From contig NZ_QLAE01000018.1 of assembly GCF_005876855.1 (NCBI RefSeq), positions 1 through 64,000 of the forward strand: a stretch of DNA of 64,000 bases, written 5' to 3'. This DNA comes from Stutzerimonas nosocomialis. Lineage in GTDB: Bacteria > Pseudomonadota > Gammaproteobacteria > Pseudomonadales > Pseudomonadaceae. The notes below the pieces were generated by a model, which was given only the letters and a program-made list of their open reading frames with translations, did no database searches and was not told the origin of the DNA. The translations under genes were made by a program, and so were the position numbers. This document shows, piece by piece, positions 10,590 to 28,849 of the stretch; the first letter of the stretch is position 1, and each line of letters starts with the position of its first letter.

Positions 10590-11030
10590 ATGATGGACAT
10601 CAACGAGATTCGCGAATACCTCCCACACCGTTATCCTTTCCTGCTGGTGGATCGGGTGGTGGAGCTCGACACGGAAGCCAAACGCATTCGCGCTTACAAG
10701 AACGTCACCATCAACGAGCCCTTCTTCAACGGCCACTTTCCCCAGCACCCGATCATGCCCGGGGTGCTGATCATCGAAGCCATGGCCCAGGCCGCCGGCG
10801 TGCTCGGTTTCAAGATGCTCGATGTGAAGCCGTCGGACGGTACGCTTTACTACTTCGTCGGCTCCGACAAGCTGCGTTTCCGGCATCCGGTGCTGCCTGG
10901 CGACCAGCTGATCCTCGAGGCCAGGTTCCTCAGCGTCAAACGCGGCATCTGGAAGTTCGACTGTCAGGCAACCGTCGATGAAAAGCCGGTATGCTCGGCG
11001 GAGATCATCTGCGCGGAACGCAAGCTATGA
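10590..11030 (+). CDS. fabZ: 3-hydroxyacyl-ACP dehydratase FabZ
   Basis: FabZ dehydrates 3-hydroxyacyl-ACP in fatty acid elongation and competes with LpxA and LpxD for the same acyl-ACP pool, which fits its place between those genes. The hot-dog fold motif [11 protein letters not shown] is at residues 13-23. The catalytic His49 ([13 protein letters not shown]) and Glu63 (IIEAMAQ) are both present. At 146 residues it is full length. The final bases overlap the lpxA start (ATGA). A 99-base gap after lpxD shows no clear terminator. Confidence 0.96.
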   Translation: MMDINEIREYLPHRYPFLLVDRVVELDTEAKRIRAYKNVTINEPFFNGHFPQHPIMPGVLIIEAMAQAAGVLGFKMLDVKPSDGTLYYFVGSDKLRFRHPVLPGDQLILEARFLSVKRGIWKFDCQATVDEKPVCSAEIICAERKL

Positions 11031-11803
11031 GTTTGATTGACCCTCGCGCCATCATCGACCCGGCTGCAAAGCTGGCCGATGACGTTGTCGTTGGTCCCTG
11101 GTCGATCATCGGGCCCGACGTGGAAATAGGCGAAGGCACGGTGCTCGGCCCTAACGTCATCGTCAAAGGCCCGACGCGAATCGGCAAGCACAACCGCATC
11201 TACCAGTTCGCCTCCCTGGGCGAGGACACGCCCGATCGCAAGTACAAGGGCGAGCCCACCCGGCTGGTCATCGGTGACCACAACATCATTCGTGAAGGCG
11301 TCACCATGCACCGCGGCACCATCCAGGACCGCGACGAGACCACGGTGGGCGACCACAACCTGATCATGTGCTATGCCCACATCGGCCACGACAGCGTGAT
11401 CGGCAACCATTGCATCCTGGTGAACAACACCGCGCTGGCCGGTCATGTCCACGTGGGAGACTGGGCGATCCTGTCCGGCTATACCCTGGTCCACCAGTTC
11501 TGCCACATCGGTGCCCACGCCTTCGCCGGCATGGGCACGGCGATCGGCAAGGACGTGCCGGCTTTCGTCACGGTGTCCGGCAATCCGGCCGAGGCGCGCA
11601 GCATGAACTTCGAAGGGCTGCGTCGCCGCGGGTTCAGCGCCGAGTCGATCCACGCGCTGCGTCGTGCGTACAAGACGGTCTACCGCAAGGGGCTGACCAT
11701 CGAAGAGGCGGTCGTCGAGCTCGCCGAGCAGGCGGCCGAATTCCCCGAAGTGGCGCTGTTCCGCGATTCCATCCTCGCCTCGACCCGCGGCATCACCCGC
11801 TGA
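11027..11803 (+). CDS. lpxA: UDP-N-acetylglucosamine acyltransferase
   Basis: LpxA catalyses the first step of lipid A synthesis, 3-O-acylation of UDP-GlcNAc. The 258 residues consist of hexapeptide-repeat beta helix followed by a C-terminal helical region. The catalytic His is expected in [14 protein letters not shown]. The ATG at 11027 overlaps the fabZ TGA; this gives the typical N-terminus [12 protein letters not shown]. An upstream ATG in the same frame (10991) falls inside fabZ and is unlikely. Confidence 0.96.
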   Translation: MSLIDPRAIIDPAAKLADDVVVGPWSIIGPDVEIGEGTVLGPNVIVKGPTRIGKHNRIYQFASLGEDTPDRKYKGEPTRLVIGDHNIIREGVTMHRGTIQDRDETTVGDHNLIMCYAHIGHDSVIGNHCILVNNTALAGHVHVGDWAILSGYTLVHQFCHIGAHAFAGMGTAIGKDVPAFVTVSGNPAEARSMNFEGLRRRGFSAESIHALRRAYKTVYRKGLTIEEAVVELAEQAAEFPEVALFRDSILASTRGITR

Positions 11804-11804
11804 A

Positions 11805-12935
11805 ATGAAGCGGCTTCGTATCGCGCTGGTAGCCGGTGAGGCGTCCGGCGACATCCTCGGCTCCGGGCTGATGCAGGCACTGAAGGCGGCGCATCCCGAC
11901 GTCGAATTCATCGGGGTCGGCGGGCCGCTGATGGAGGCCCAGGGGCTTGCCTCCTACTTCCCGATGGAACGGCTTTCGGTGATGGGGCTGGTCGAGGTCC
12001 TCGGGCGCCTTCCCGAGCTCCTGTCGCGGCGCAAGCGCCTGCTCAAGACGTTGATCGAGCAGCGCCCCGACGTCTTCATCGGCATCGACGCGCCGGACTT
12101 CAACCTCGATCTCGAACTCAAACTGCGCCGTGCCGGCATCAAGACGGCTCACTACGTCAGCCCTTCGGTCTGGGCCTGGCGGCAGGGGCGGGTGCACAAG
12201 ATCCGCGAGGCGTGCGACCTGATGCTGACGCTGTTTCCCTTCGAGGCGCAGTTCTATGACCAGCACCAGGTGCAGGTGCGCTTCGTCGGGCATCCGCTGG
12301 CCGATGCGATTCCCCTGGTCGCGGACCGGGAGGCCGCACGCGCCGCGCTCGACCTTCCGCAGGATTGCCCGGTCGTGGCGCTGATGCCGGGCAGCCGAGG
12401 CGGGGAGGTCGGTCGTCTTGGCGAGCTGTTCCTGGATGCCGCCGAGCGCCTGCGGGCATTGCGCCCGGGGCTGCGTTTCGTGTTGCCCGCGGCCAGTCCG
12501 GCGCGTCGCCAGCAGCTCGAGCAGATGCTCGCCGGGCGCGACCTGCCGCTGACCCTGCTCGACGGGCGCTCCCACGAGGCGTTGGCGGCATGCGATGCGG
12601 TGCTGATCGCGTCCGGTACCGCGACGCTGGAGGCGCTGCTCTACAAGCGGCCCATGGTGGTGGGCTACAGCGTGGCGCCGATGACCTACCGTATCCTCAA
12701 GCGAATGGTCAAAACACCCTACGTTTCGTTGCCCAACCTGCTGGCCCAGCGTCTGCTGGTGCCCGAACTGCTGCAGGAGGCGGCGACGCCCGAGGCGATG
12801 GCGCAGCTGCTTTGTCCGCTGATCGACAACGGCGCCGTGCAAACCGAAGGTTTCGACATGATCCATCGTGCTTTGCGCCGCGACGCCTCGGCGCAGGCGG
12901 CCGAGGCGGTACTGCAGCTGGCGGGGCGCAACTGA
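11805..12935 (+). CDS. lpxB: Lipid A disaccharide synthase
   Basis: LpxB joins UDP-2,3-diacylglucosamine and lipid X to make the lipid A disaccharide at the inner-membrane face. The protein has 376 residues, with the family N-terminus [14 protein letters not shown] and a C-terminal half containing [19 protein letters not shown], typical of this GT19 glycosyltransferase. It starts one base after lpxA and its TGA overlaps the rnhB ATG by a single base. Confidence 0.96.
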   Translation: MKRLRIALVAGEASGDILGSGLMQALKAAHPDVEFIGVGGPLMEAQGLASYFPMERLSVMGLVEVLGRLPELLSRRKRLLKTLIEQRPDVFIGIDAPDFNLDLELKLRRAGIKTAHYVSPSVWAWRQGRVHKIREACDLMLTLFPFEAQFYDQHQVQVRFVGHPLADAIPLVADREAARAALDLPQDCPVVALMPGSRGGEVGRLGELFLDAAERLRALRPGLRFVLPAASPARRQQLEQMLAGRDLPLTLLDGRSHEALAACDAVLIASGTATLEALLYKRPMVVGYSVAPMTYRILKRMVKTPYVSLPNLLAQRLLVPELLQEAATPEAMAQLLCPLIDNGAVQTEGFDMIHRALRRDASAQAAEAVLQLAGRN

Positions 12936-13576
12936 TGCAGCTGGGCCTGGATTTCAGCCTCGTGGAGGAGCTGGTCGCCGGTGTCGACGAGGTCGGGCGC
13001 GGCCCGCTGTGCGGTCCGGTGGTCACGGCGGCGGTGATTCTCGATCCGTTGCGGCCGATCAAAGGCCTCAACGATTCCAAGAAGCTCACCGAAGCCCGTC
13101 GCGAGGCCTTGTTCGACGAGATCTGCGAAAAGTCGGTGGCCTGGTGCGTTGCCCGCGCGGACGTCGATGAGATCGACAGCCTGAACATCCTGCATGCCAC
13201 CATGCTCGCGATGAAGCGGGCGGTGGAGGGGCTGAGCGTGACGCCTCGTCTGGCCCTGATCGATGGCAACCGCTGCCCCCAGCTGGGCGTGCCGAGCGCC
13301 CCGGTGATCCAGGGCGATGCGTCGGTTCCGGCCATCGCGGCCGCCTCGATCCTGGCCAAGGTCAGCCGCGACCGGGAAATGCACCAGCTCGATCTCAGCT
13401 ACCCGGGTTACGGGCTCGCCTCCCACAAGGGCTACGCCACGGCCGTGCACCTCGACGCGCTGCAGCGGCTCGGCCCCACGCCGATTCATCGGCGCTCCTT
13501 CGCGCCGGTGCGCAACCTGCTCGAGGCCGTTGCGGTGGTCGAGGCGTCGGTGCCGGTGGACGTGCTCATCGTCTGA
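12935..13576 (+). CDS. rnhB: Ribonuclease HII
   Basis: RNase HII removes ribonucleotides misincorporated in DNA and RNA in RNA-DNA hybrids. The N-terminal motif [16 protein letters not shown] carries the catalytic Asp-Glu pair, and further acidic residues occur in [10 protein letters not shown] and later. The start ATG shares one base with the lpxB stop, giving 213 residues. This is the usual lpxA-lpxB-rnhB-dnaE order of Pseudomonas. Confidence 0.95.
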   Translation: MQLGLDFSLVEELVAGVDEVGRGPLCGPVVTAAVILDPLRPIKGLNDSKKLTEARREALFDEICEKSVAWCVARADVDEIDSLNILHATMLAMKRAVEGLSVTPRLALIDGNRCPQLGVPSAPVIQGDASVPAIAAASILAKVSRDREMHQLDLSYPGYGLASHKGYATAVHLDALQRLGPTPIHRRSFAPVRNLLEAVAVVEASVPVDVLIV

Positions 13577-13784
13577 TCGGCGGTCCATCCCAGAGTGCTG
13601 CCGCTGGTCGTCCAGTCCGTTTCATCGCATCGCCCGGGCGCTCGCCTGGAGGCGGCCCGCCCTGTGGGCGGCAGGCGATGCCAGTCCCGATTTCTGTGAC
13701 GATCGCTGATCGTTTGACGCTGCCGTTTGGACCGTGGCCCGGTACAATCCGGGCCTTGTCGTTTTTGATGTCGAAAGGATCCCC

Positions 13785-17306
<3,522 letters not shown>

Positions 17307-17436
17307 GCCTGGTCGATGACCGGGTCACGAGACGAGCATATTTTTGTTCGACCTGAATGCGCCTCTCCCGTAAGGTAAGGCGCAAAAAACGGAACAGCCT
17401 CCCGGCCGCCTGGCCGTCGACGCATGACGGATGCCT

Positions 17437-18387
17437 ATGAACCCGAATTTCCTGGATTTCGAACAGCCGATCGCCGACCTGCAAGCCAAGATCGAAGAGT
17501 TGCGCCTGGTCGGCAACGACAACTCGCTGAACATCGGCGATGAGATCGCACGCCTGCAGGACAAGAGCGAGTCGCTCACCGAAAGCATCTTCGGCAACCT
17601 GACCAGCTGGCAGATCGCGCAACTGGCGCGTCACCCGCGTCGTCCCTACACGCTGGACTACATCAACCACCTGTTCACCGAGTTCGATGAACTGCACGGC
17701 GATCGTCACTTCTCCGACGACGCCGCGATCGTCGGCGGCGTGGCGCGCCTGGAAGGCCAGCCGGTGATGATCATCGGCCACCAGAAGGGCCGCGACGTGC
17801 GCGAGAAGGTGCGTCGCAACTTCGGCATGCCGCGTCCGGAAGGCTATCGCAAGGCCTGCCGTCTGATGGAGATGGCCGAGCGCTTCAAGATGCCGATCCT
17901 CACCTTCATCGACACGCCCGGCGCCTATCCGGGTATCGACGCCGAGGAGCGCAACCAGAGCGAGGCCATCGCCTGGAACCTGCGCGTGATGGCGCGCCTG
18001 AAGACCCCGATCATCGCCACGGTGATCGGCGAGGGCGGTTCTGGCGGTGCGCTGGCGATCGGTGTATGCGACCGCTTGAACATGCTGCAGTACTCGACCT
18101 ACTCGGTGATCTCCCCGGAAGGCTGCGCGTCGATCCTCTGGAAGACCGCCGAGAAGGCGCCGGATGCCGCCGAGGCGATGGGCATCACCGCCGAGCGTCT
18201 GAAGGGCCTGGGCATCGTCGACAAGGTGATCCCGGAGCCGCTGGGTGGCGCCCATCGCAACCCGGCCGTAATGGCCGAAGCGATGCGCGAAGAATTCAAC
18301 ATTCAGCTCGAACAGCTGCGCGCGCTCGACGTCGATGCGCTGCTGGCCCAGCGCTACGAGCGCCTGATGAGCTACGGCATCGCCTGA
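17437..18387 (+). CDS. accA: Acetyl-CoA carboxylase carboxyltransferase subunit alpha
   Basis: AccA and AccD together transfer the carboxyl group from biotin to acetyl-CoA, giving malonyl-CoA. The N-terminus [15 protein letters not shown], the central DTPGAYPG and the [11 protein letters not shown] motifs are typical of the alpha subunit. The ATG at 17437 gives 316 residues; an ATG two codons upstream (17431) is possible. It stands between dnaE and tilS as in other pseudomonads. Confidence 0.96.
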   Translation: MNPNFLDFEQPIADLQAKIEELRLVGNDNSLNIGDEIARLQDKSESLTESIFGNLTSWQIAQLARHPRRPYTLDYINHLFTEFDELHGDRHFSDDAAIVGGVARLEGQPVMIIGHQKGRDVREKVRRNFGMPRPEGYRKACRLMEMAERFKMPILTFIDTPGAYPGIDAEERNQSEAIAWNLRVMARLKTPIIATVIGEGGSGGALAIGVCDRLNMLQYSTYSVISPEGCASILWKTAEKAPDAAEAMGITAERLKGLGIVDKVIPEPLGGAHRNPAVMAEAMREEFNIQLEQLRALDVDALLAQRYERLMSYGIA

Positions 18388-18507
18388 TAATCCCGCCCTG
18401 CGAGACCTGCAGCGTCACTGGCGCCGCAGGCCTCGCCGCAGTGCGATTGCGCCGTGCCCGGCACGGGCGCATCCTCTGCCACTCCTCCTTGCGCATCGTC
18501 GCTTCCC

Positions 18508-19806
18508 ATGTCGCTCGAATCCCGCCTGCTGACCTCGCTCATTCCGCAGCGCCACGCGCCCGCCTGGCGGATCGCCTATTCGGGTGGCCTCGATTCCTGC
18601 GTCCTGCTGCACCTGCTGGTCAGGCTCGCGCGCCAACAGGCGCTGCCGCCGATCTCGGCGATCCATGTTCATCATGGGCTTCAGTCGGGCGCCGATGCCT
18701 GGGCGGAGCATTGCCGTGAGACCTGCGGGGCGCTGGGTGTTCCGCTGGAGGTTGTCCGGGTGCGGGTCGCAGATTCGGCCAGTCTCGAGAACGCCGCCCG
18801 CCAGGCCCGCTACGCGGCCTTCGAGGCACGGCTTGGCGAGGACGAGGTGCTGCTGACGGCCCAGCACCGTGACGATCAGGCCGAGACGCTGCTGTTTCGC
18901 CTGCTGCGTGGCGCGGGGCTGAGAGGGCTGGTTGCGATGCCGCCGTCGCGCGCGCTGGGGCGCGGGCTTCTGGTGCGTCCGCTGCTCGATGCCGGCCGCG
19001 CCGAGCTCGAAGCCTGGGCGAGGGCCGAGGGGCTGAGCTGGGTCGAGGACCCGAGCAACGCCTCGCTCGATCATGCGCGCAACTACCTCCGTCACCAGGT
19101 CTTCCCGGTGCTCGAGCGGCGCTGGCCGGCTGCCGCGTCGTCCATGGCGCGTGCCGCCGGGCACCTGGCCGAGGCCCAGGGGCTGCTGGACGAGCTGGCG
19201 GCGCTCGACCTGGCATCGGCTGCCGCGCCGCCGCCCTTTGCCTGGCTCGGGTTGCCCAGTCTTGCCATGGGGCCATTGCAGGCGATCTCCGAGGCGCGGC
19301 AGCGCAATGCCTTGCGCCACTGGCTGCGCCCCCATGTACGACTGCCTGATGCCGACCATTGGGCCGGCTGGTGCGATCTGCGCGATGCCGCTGGCGATGC
19401 CGCGCCGGTGTGGCGCCTGGACCAGGCCGAGCTGCGCCGGACCGCCGACCGCCTCTGGCTGCTGCGCGGGGCCTGGCTGCAGACGCCGCCGGAGCCGGAC
19501 GTGGCGAGCCTGCTGGGCGACATCGATCTGGCCGGCAATGGTCGCGTGCGCATCAGCGGCGCGGCGGGGGACGGGTTGCGGCTCGGGTATCGCCAGGGTG
19601 GCGAGTGGCTGCAACTGGCCGGGCGGGGCAGGCGGGATCTCAAGCGGGTGCTCAACGAGCAGGGCGTCCCGGGATTCGTCCGGCCGCGCCTTCCGCTGCT
19701 GCTGCGCGAGCGCGAGGTCGTCGCGGTCGCCAACCTGGGCGACCTGACCGGCTCCGGCATCCGCCTCGACTGGCGCCCTCCGACGGGTGACGGCCGTTTG
19801 AGCTGA
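18508..19806 (+). CDS. tilS: tRNA(Ile)-lysidine synthase
   Basis: TilS converts C34 of the CAU anticodon tRNA(Ile) to lysidine, changing both its charging and its codon recognition. The PP-loop ATP-binding motif SGGLDS occurs at residues 25-30. The TilS-specific HHGLQSGADAW follows, then the substrate-binding and C-terminal domains. The ATG at 18508 gives 432 residues, and 54 upstream in-frame bases look non-homologous. The C-terminal half is Ala/Arg rich, as is common in high-GC relatives. Confidence 0.93.
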   Translation: MSLESRLLTSLIPQRHAPAWRIAYSGGLDSCVLLHLLVRLARQQALPPISAIHVHHGLQSGADAWAEHCRETCGALGVPLEVVRVRVADSASLENAARQARYAAFEARLGEDEVLLTAQHRDDQAETLLFRLLRGAGLRGLVAMPPSRALGRGLLVRPLLDAGRAELEAWARAEGLSWVEDPSNASLDHARNYLRHQVFPVLERRWPAAASSMARAAGHLAEAQGLLDELAALDLASAAAPPPFAWLGLPSLAMGPLQAISEARQRNALRHWLRPHVRLPDADHWAGWCDLRDAAGDAAPVWRLDQAELRRTADRLWLLRGAWLQTPPEPDVASLLGDIDLAGNGRVRISGAAGDGLRLGYRQGGEWLQLAGRGRRDLKRVLNEQGVPGFVRPRLPLLLREREVVAVANLGDLTGSGIRLDWRPPTGDGRLS

Positions 19807-19938
19807 TAAGGCCTTTCGAGTAGACTACGCTCCCGTCTCTACAGAGCTTCTGCGGTCCGCATGGATCCCGCGGCAGTTCGTCATTGCCGAACCTCGTGCA
19901 ATGGCACCTCGCTTTCCCCGGCGGCGCTGGCCGCTTAA

Positions 19939-22433
<2,495 letters not shown>

Positions 22434-22473
22434 AGCGAGCTGCTTGAAGCCTGCAGTTATCTATGGAGAGTGA

Positions 22474-23769
<1,296 letters not shown>

Positions 23770-23782
23770 TACCTGCCATGTT

Positions 23783-23811
23783 AAAAGGGCGGCCTGAGCC
23801 GCCCTTTTTTG
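23783..23811 (+). terminator. Intrinsic terminator after eno
   Basis: AAGGGCGGC (23785-23793) and GCCGCCCTT (23798-23806) form a perfect stem with a CTGA loop, followed by a run of T. It lies 15 bases after the enolase stop and ends the pyrG-kdsA-eno unit. Confidence 0.9.
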
Positions 23812-23959
23812 TGTGAGCCGGAAGGATCCAGCCCCGCCGCGCATTCGGCGGGTTTCTCTTGCCTGCGCCTGACCGATGGTCAGCCGGCCGGTTGTCGATT
23901 CATGTTTCCATTCGCGGCTCGCCCGTCGCTCAGCTACCCAAAACCTTCTGATGCCATCC

Positions 23960-24238
23960 ATGCGTAGTCCTTACTGGTTGTTCGTCGTGCTGCTCCTGCT
24001 TCTGGGCGGGCTGCAATATCGCCTGTGGGTCGGCGAAGGCAGCCTGGCGCAGGTGACCGAGCTGAAGAAGCAGATCGCCGACCAGCAGGGGGAGAACCAG
24101 CGCCTGCTCGAGCGCAACCGTATCCTCGAGGCCGAAGTGATGGAGCTCAAGCAGGGCATGGAGACGGTCGAAGAGCGGGCTCGTCACGAGCTGGGCATGG
24201 TCAAAGAGGGCGAAACCCTCTTTCAGCTCGCCGAATGA
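23960..24238 (+). CDS. ftsB: Cell division protein FtsB
   Basis: FtsB is a small bitopic inner-membrane divisome protein that bridges FtsL and FtsQ. One N-terminal membrane helix (about residues 5-22, WLFVVLLLLLGGLQY) is followed by a coiled coil rich in Leu, Glu and Lys and the conserved VEERARHELGMVKEGET tail. The ATG at 23960 gives 92 residues; ATG at 23951 would add MPS. Neither has a clear ribosome site. The stop overlaps the ispD ATG (ATGA). eno-ftsB-ispD is the usual order. Confidence 0.92.
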   Translation: MRSPYWLFVVLLLLLGGLQYRLWVGEGSLAQVTELKKQIADQQGENQRLLERNRILEAEVMELKQGMETVEERARHELGMVKEGETLFQLAE

Positions 24239-24945
24239 ACGGCTTCTGGGTCGTCATCCCGGCAGCGGGCGTCGGCAGCCGCATGCGCGCCGACCGGCCG
24301 AAGCAGTACCTGCCGCTGGCCGGCCGCGCGCTGATCGAACACACCCTGGCGTGCTTTCTTTCCCATCCCGGGTTGCGCGGGCTGGTGGTCAGCCTGGCGG
24401 CGGACGATCCCTACTGGAGCACGCTGCCCTGCGCCTCGGATGAGCGCATCGCCCGGGCCGTCGGCGGCCGCGAGCGTGCCGACTCGGTGCTCGAAGGGCT
24501 TCTGCGGCTGGAGGCGCTGGGCGCCGACGAGGCGGACTGGGTGCTGGTGCACGATGCGGCGCGTCCGAACCTGCAGCGCGCCGATCTCGACGGGCTGCTC
24601 GAGCAGCTGTCCGGCGACCCGGTCGGCGGTCTGCTGGCGGTTCCGGCGAAGGACACCCTCAAGCGCGCCGGTGCGGATGGGCGGGTGGCCGAAACGGTGG
24701 ATCGTTCGGTGATCTGGCTGGCCTATACGCCGCAGATGTTCCGCCTCGGTCTGTTGCGCGATGCGCTGCGCCAGGCCCTGGCTGCCGGCGTGACGGTGAC
24801 CGACGAGGCCTCGGCGATGGAGTGGGCCGGGCATGCCCCTCGGCTGGTGGAAGGGCGGGCGGACAACATCAAGGTGACCCGGCCCGAGGATCTGCACTGG
24901 CTGGAGCAGCAATGGCCGGGCGGACGGGAACGTCGGGAAGAATGA
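24235..24945 (+). CDS. ispD: 2-C-methyl-D-erythritol 4-phosphate cytidylyltransferase
   Basis: IspD couples MEP with CTP to form CDP-ME in the MEP pathway. The nucleotide-binding signature PAAGVGSRMRADRPKQYL is at the N-terminus, and VHDAARPNL is present in the middle. It has 236 residues. The start overlaps ftsB. In many enterobacteria ispF follows at once; here ispF is 6.5 kb downstream, as it is also separated in P. aeruginosa. Confidence 0.96.
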   Translation: MNGFWVVIPAAGVGSRMRADRPKQYLPLAGRALIEHTLACFLSHPGLRGLVVSLAADDPYWSTLPCASDERIARAVGGRERADSVLEGLLRLEALGADEADWVLVHDAARPNLQRADLDGLLEQLSGDPVGGLLAVPAKDTLKRAGADGRVAETVDRSVIWLAYTPQMFRLGLLRDALRQALAAGVTVTDEASAMEWAGHAPRLVEGRADNIKVTRPEDLHWLEQQWPGGRERREE

Positions 24946-24971
24946 AAAAGGCGGGGGAGACCCCGCCTTTT
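24946..24971. terminator. Bidirectional terminator between ispD and the baeRF gene
   Basis: GGCGGGG (24950-24956) and CCCCGCC (24961-24967) form a perfect stem with a GAGA loop. It is flanked by AAAA on the left and TTTT on the right, so it can act on both strands. It lies between the convergent ispD and the minus-strand gene ending at 24981. Confidence 0.88.
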
Positions 24972-24980
24972 CATGCCCGC

Positions 24981-26147
24981 TCAGTAACGATAGATGGCGG
25001 CGGCGCCGCTCTGGGTCGGCATGCGCTCGACCGGCACCACCACGACTTCGCCCCCTTGTTCGAGGGTCCAGACGGTGAGCTCGTCGAGCAGGTCCGGCGT
25101 GGTCTGGGAGCCGTCATCGACCGGAATCGCCTTGCCTTCTTCCTTGTCCACCTTGCCGGGAATCCGGCGCTCGGCCTCGACCAGCAGCGTGGCGACCCGG
25201 CCTTCGCGGGTGGCCTGGCCGATGGCTTCGAGCTGGTCGGTTGCCAGGCCCTGCCCGTGGGATTCGCCGAACTGGTCGAGCAACCCGCCCAGGCGCTTCA
25301 GGTAGCGCGGCTGCATCACCGTCCAGCTCTTCTCGCGCAGCTGTTCGGACGACAGCAGCGAGGGGTCGACCTCGATCGCTTCATCGATCAGCTGGTCGTT
25401 GTGGCTGAGCTTGCGGAAGTGGAACTGGTGTTCCGGCAGCGCGGCGAGGATCAGCGGCAGACCCGAAGGCTTGGAGTGATGCTCGATGATGGCGCGGTCG
25501 ACCTCGCGGAAGAAGCGCTCGCGGTCGCGGTCGATCTCATCCTGCTTGCCGGAACCGCCGGCCTCCACCTGCATCGGGTCGCCCCGTTCGCTCGCTCGGC
25601 CGTAGCCCTGGGGAAAGCCGGTCTGGCCTTTCTGGGTCAGGTCCGCACCGAGGGCCTCCTCCAGCGTCGCCGGCACGCCTTCGGCCAGCGGGACTTCGCT
25701 GATGCCGTCGCGGGTGCCCTCGAACAGGCGCACCGAGTCCAGGGTCATGCAGAGGATCTGGTAGCGGTCGGCCGACTGGGCGATGCGCACCAGCGGCTTG
25801 ACATGCATGCGGTCGTTGACCACCGCGAGCTCAGGAACGCTGCGCTGCAGGCGGAACACCTGAAAATAGTCCGGCGCGCCGAACACGGCGAGGCCGTCGA
25901 GGTTGTGGTTCCAGAAGTCGATGTCGTCCACCAGGGCGTGGAAGGGCGCCAGTATGTTCGCCGTGTCGGTCCTGCCCTGTTTTTGCAGCGCTTCTTCGAG
26001 CTGCCGGACGAGTTGCTTGAAGCGTATCGGGTCCTGTTCCCGGTCCGGGAAACTGCGATGGGTCGGCTGATACAACGACAGGCAGGGCGGCTGTTTGTGG
26101 GCCAGGAGCTGCTTGAGGTTTGCTCGGTTCAGAGTTGTCGCAGGCAT
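24981..26147 (-). CDS. Archaeo-eukaryotic release-factor-like protein (baeRF family)
   Basis: This 388-residue protein resembles the bacterial archaeo-eukaryotic release factor (baeRF) families, probably family 3, whose members resemble eRF1/Pelota domains and are suspected ribosome-associated factors. Recognisable parts are PCLSLYQPTHRSFPD near the N-terminus, LPLILAALPEHQFHFRKLS in the middle, and the C-terminal EGRVATLLVEAERRIPG with LLDELTVWTLEQGGEVVVV. No GGQ peptide-release motif is present. The start at 26147 was chosen for its GAGG ribosome site; 17 upstream in-frame residues look non-coding. It follows an HPF-like gene by 47 bases on the same strand, so the two are probably one transcript. 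The family assignment is from sequence memory. Confidence 0.8.
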   Translation of the reverse strand: MPATTLNRANLKQLLAHKQPPCLSLYQPTHRSFPDREQDPIRFKQLVRQLEEALQKQGRTDTANILAPFHALVDDIDFWNHNLDGLAVFGAPDYFQVFRLQRSVPELAVVNDRMHVKPLVRIAQSADRYQILCMTLDSVRLFEGTRDGISEVPLAEGVPATLEEALGADLTQKGQTGFPQGYGRASERGDPMQVEAGGSGKQDEIDRDRERFFREVDRAIIEHHSKPSGLPLILAALPEHQFHFRKLSHNDQLIDEAIEVDPSLLSSEQLREKSWTVMQPRYLKRLGGLLDQFGESHGQGLATDQLEAIGQATREGRVATLLVEAERRIPGKVDKEEGKAIPVDDGSQTTPDLLDELTVWTLEQGGEVVVVPVERMPTQSGAAAIYRY

Positions 26148-26194
26148 AGTGCACCTCTTTGCGTGTGACTCGATTCGATCCCTCGGGGTGAGTG

Positions 26195-26515
26195 TCAATC
26201 TGTTCTGCGGCTGAGTTTGCCTATCAGGTGATCCAGGGCGTGGTGCATCTTTTCGGCGGCACCGTCGATGGCCAGCTCCAGCGAGTCGGCCTTGTGGGTG
26301 ACCGACAGCGGATCGTGGTGCTTCAGGCGCGCCTCGATCTGGCAGCGTTTGTCCTGAGGGCCGCTTCGCGATGCGTTTTCGTCGTTCAGGTGCACCTCGA
26401 GCCGCGTCAGGTACTCATCGAAACGTTCCAGCTCACCTTCGAGGGTGGCGCGTACGCGCTCTTCCAGCGCTTGAGAAACGGTGATGCTGTGATTGCTGTT
26501 GACCTGAATGTGCAT
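26195..26515 (-). CDS. HPF/RaiA-family ribosome hibernation factor-like protein
   Basis: This 106-residue protein begins MHIQVNSNHSITVSQALEER and has the beta-alpha-beta-beta-beta-alpha pattern of the HPF/RaiA (S30AE, sigma-54 modulation) domain. It includes RLEVHLNDENAS and a C-terminal helix AIDGAAEKMHHALDHLIGKL. It lacks the C-terminal extension of long HPF, so it would be a short type. Such proteins bind the 30S decoding centre and inactivate ribosomes in stress. It lies directly upstream of the baeRF gene on the same strand. It is not the usual rpoN-linked hpf, so it is probably a second paralogue. Confidence 0.85.
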   Translation of the reverse strand: MHIQVNSNHSITVSQALEERVRATLEGELERFDEYLTRLEVHLNDENASRSGPQDKRCQIEARLKHHDPLSVTHKADSLELAIDGAAEKMHHALDHLIGKLSRRTD

Positions 26516-26644
26516 GCAAGTCTCCTGTCAGGCGCATTGCGCGCAATGGCTTGGAAGGCGGTGTTTCCTGCCGCCCTCCCTAGTTACGACGGATCAGTCG
26601 ATACAGGGTTCCGAGCCGAATGCTTGCGCCATGTGTGTTGCGCT

Positions 26645-27538
26645 TCAGGAGTATTCCGGGCGTGCGGCCAGTCCCGTCCTGAGCGCCTCGATGAGCCCGC
26701 CGACCTTCGCCGACAGCAGCCGTCGCTGGGGGTACACCGCCCAGACGGCCGTGTCCGGCGGCTGGTTGGGCTCCAGCAGGGAGACCAGCTCGCCGCGCTG
26801 GAGCGGCTCCTGGACGTAGTAATCGGGCAGCTGGCACAGGCCGAAGCCGCGCAGGGCGGCATCGAGCACGGCCTGGCCGCTGTTGCAGCGCCAGTTGCCG
26901 CTGGGCTTGAACAGGTGCTCGCGGCCGTCGAGCCGGAATGTCCAGGTATCGCCGGTGCCGATCAGGCAGTTGTGCCGGCTCAGTTCGGACAGGGTATGGG
27001 GCGTGCCGTAGCGCTCCAGGTAGGCCGGTGCGGCACACAGGTACATGGCGCGCGGTGCCAGGCGGGTGGCCACCAGGCGCGACTCGCTGAGCCGGCCGAG
27101 GCGGATGGCCAGGTCGTAGCCTTCCTGAACCAGGTCGAGGGTGCGGTTGGTCAACTCGATCTCGACCCGCAGCTGCGGATGCCGGGCCATGAAGGCGTTG
27201 ACCAGCGGGACGATGAAGCGCTCGCCATAGGCGACCGCCGCGGTCATCCGCAAAAGCCCCGCGGGTGCGCTGTGCAGGTCGCTGACGGCGAGGTAGGCCT
27301 GGTCGCGTTCCTCGATCAACCGCTGGCAACGCACGTAGAACGCCTGGCCGGCTTCGGTGAGCGACACGCGCCGGGTGGTGCGATAGAGCAGCCTGGCCTG
27401 CAGGCGCTCCTCCAGCGCGGCGACCTGCCGGCTGACGTGGGAAGAGGAAACCCGCAGGCGCTCGGCGGCGCGCTGAAAACCACCGCATTCGACCACGGCG
27501 ACGAATTCGTCCAGACCGTCCCAGCGAAAACTGCCCAT
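26645..27538 (-). CDS. gfnR: LysR-type regulator of formaldehyde detoxification (GfnR-like)
   Basis: This is a 297-residue LysR-type regulator. Residues 1-65 form the winged helix-turn-helix (LDEFVAVVECGGFQRAAERLRVSSSHVSRQ), and the rest is the effector-binding domain. It is divergent from adhC, the same arrangement as gfnR-adhC-fghA in P. aeruginosa, where GfnR controls glutathione-dependent formaldehyde neutralisation. The symbol rests on this context and on family resemblance. The 102-base intergenic region carries two direct copies of GATTATCCC. Confidence 0.85.
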   Translation of the reverse strand: MGSFRWDGLDEFVAVVECGGFQRAAERLRVSSSHVSRQVAALEERLQARLLYRTTRRVSLTEAGQAFYVRCQRLIEERDQAYLAVSDLHSAPAGLLRMTAAVAYGERFIVPLVNAFMARHPQLRVEIELTNRTLDLVQEGYDLAIRLGRLSESRLVATRLAPRAMYLCAAPAYLERYGTPHTLSELSRHNCLIGTGDTWTFRLDGREHLFKPSGNWRCNSGQAVLDAALRGFGLCQLPDYYVQEPLQRGELVSLLEPNQPPDTAVWAVYPQRRLLSAKVGGLIEALRTGLAARPEYS

Positions 27539-27539
27539 C

Positions 27540-28756
<1,217 letters not shown>

Positions 28757-28760
28757 TCCT

Positions 28761-28835
28761 TAGGGTGGATAACGCCGTCGCCAGACGGCTTATCCACCTC
28801 GACCAGTGGAAAAACCTTCACGGTTTTCCACCCTG
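28761..28835. repeat. Short inverted-repeat element between adhC and fghA
   Basis: The element opens with TAGGGTGGA (28761-28769) and closes with its near complement TCCACCCTG (28827-28835). Inside are two hairpins: GGTGGATAA with TTATCCACC (28764-28797), and TGGAAAA with TTTTCCA. A related element follows fghA. It looks like a REP- or MITE-type intergenic repeat and may also attenuate transcription between the two genes. Confidence 0.65.
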
Positions 28836-28849
28836 CGCGAGGAATACCC

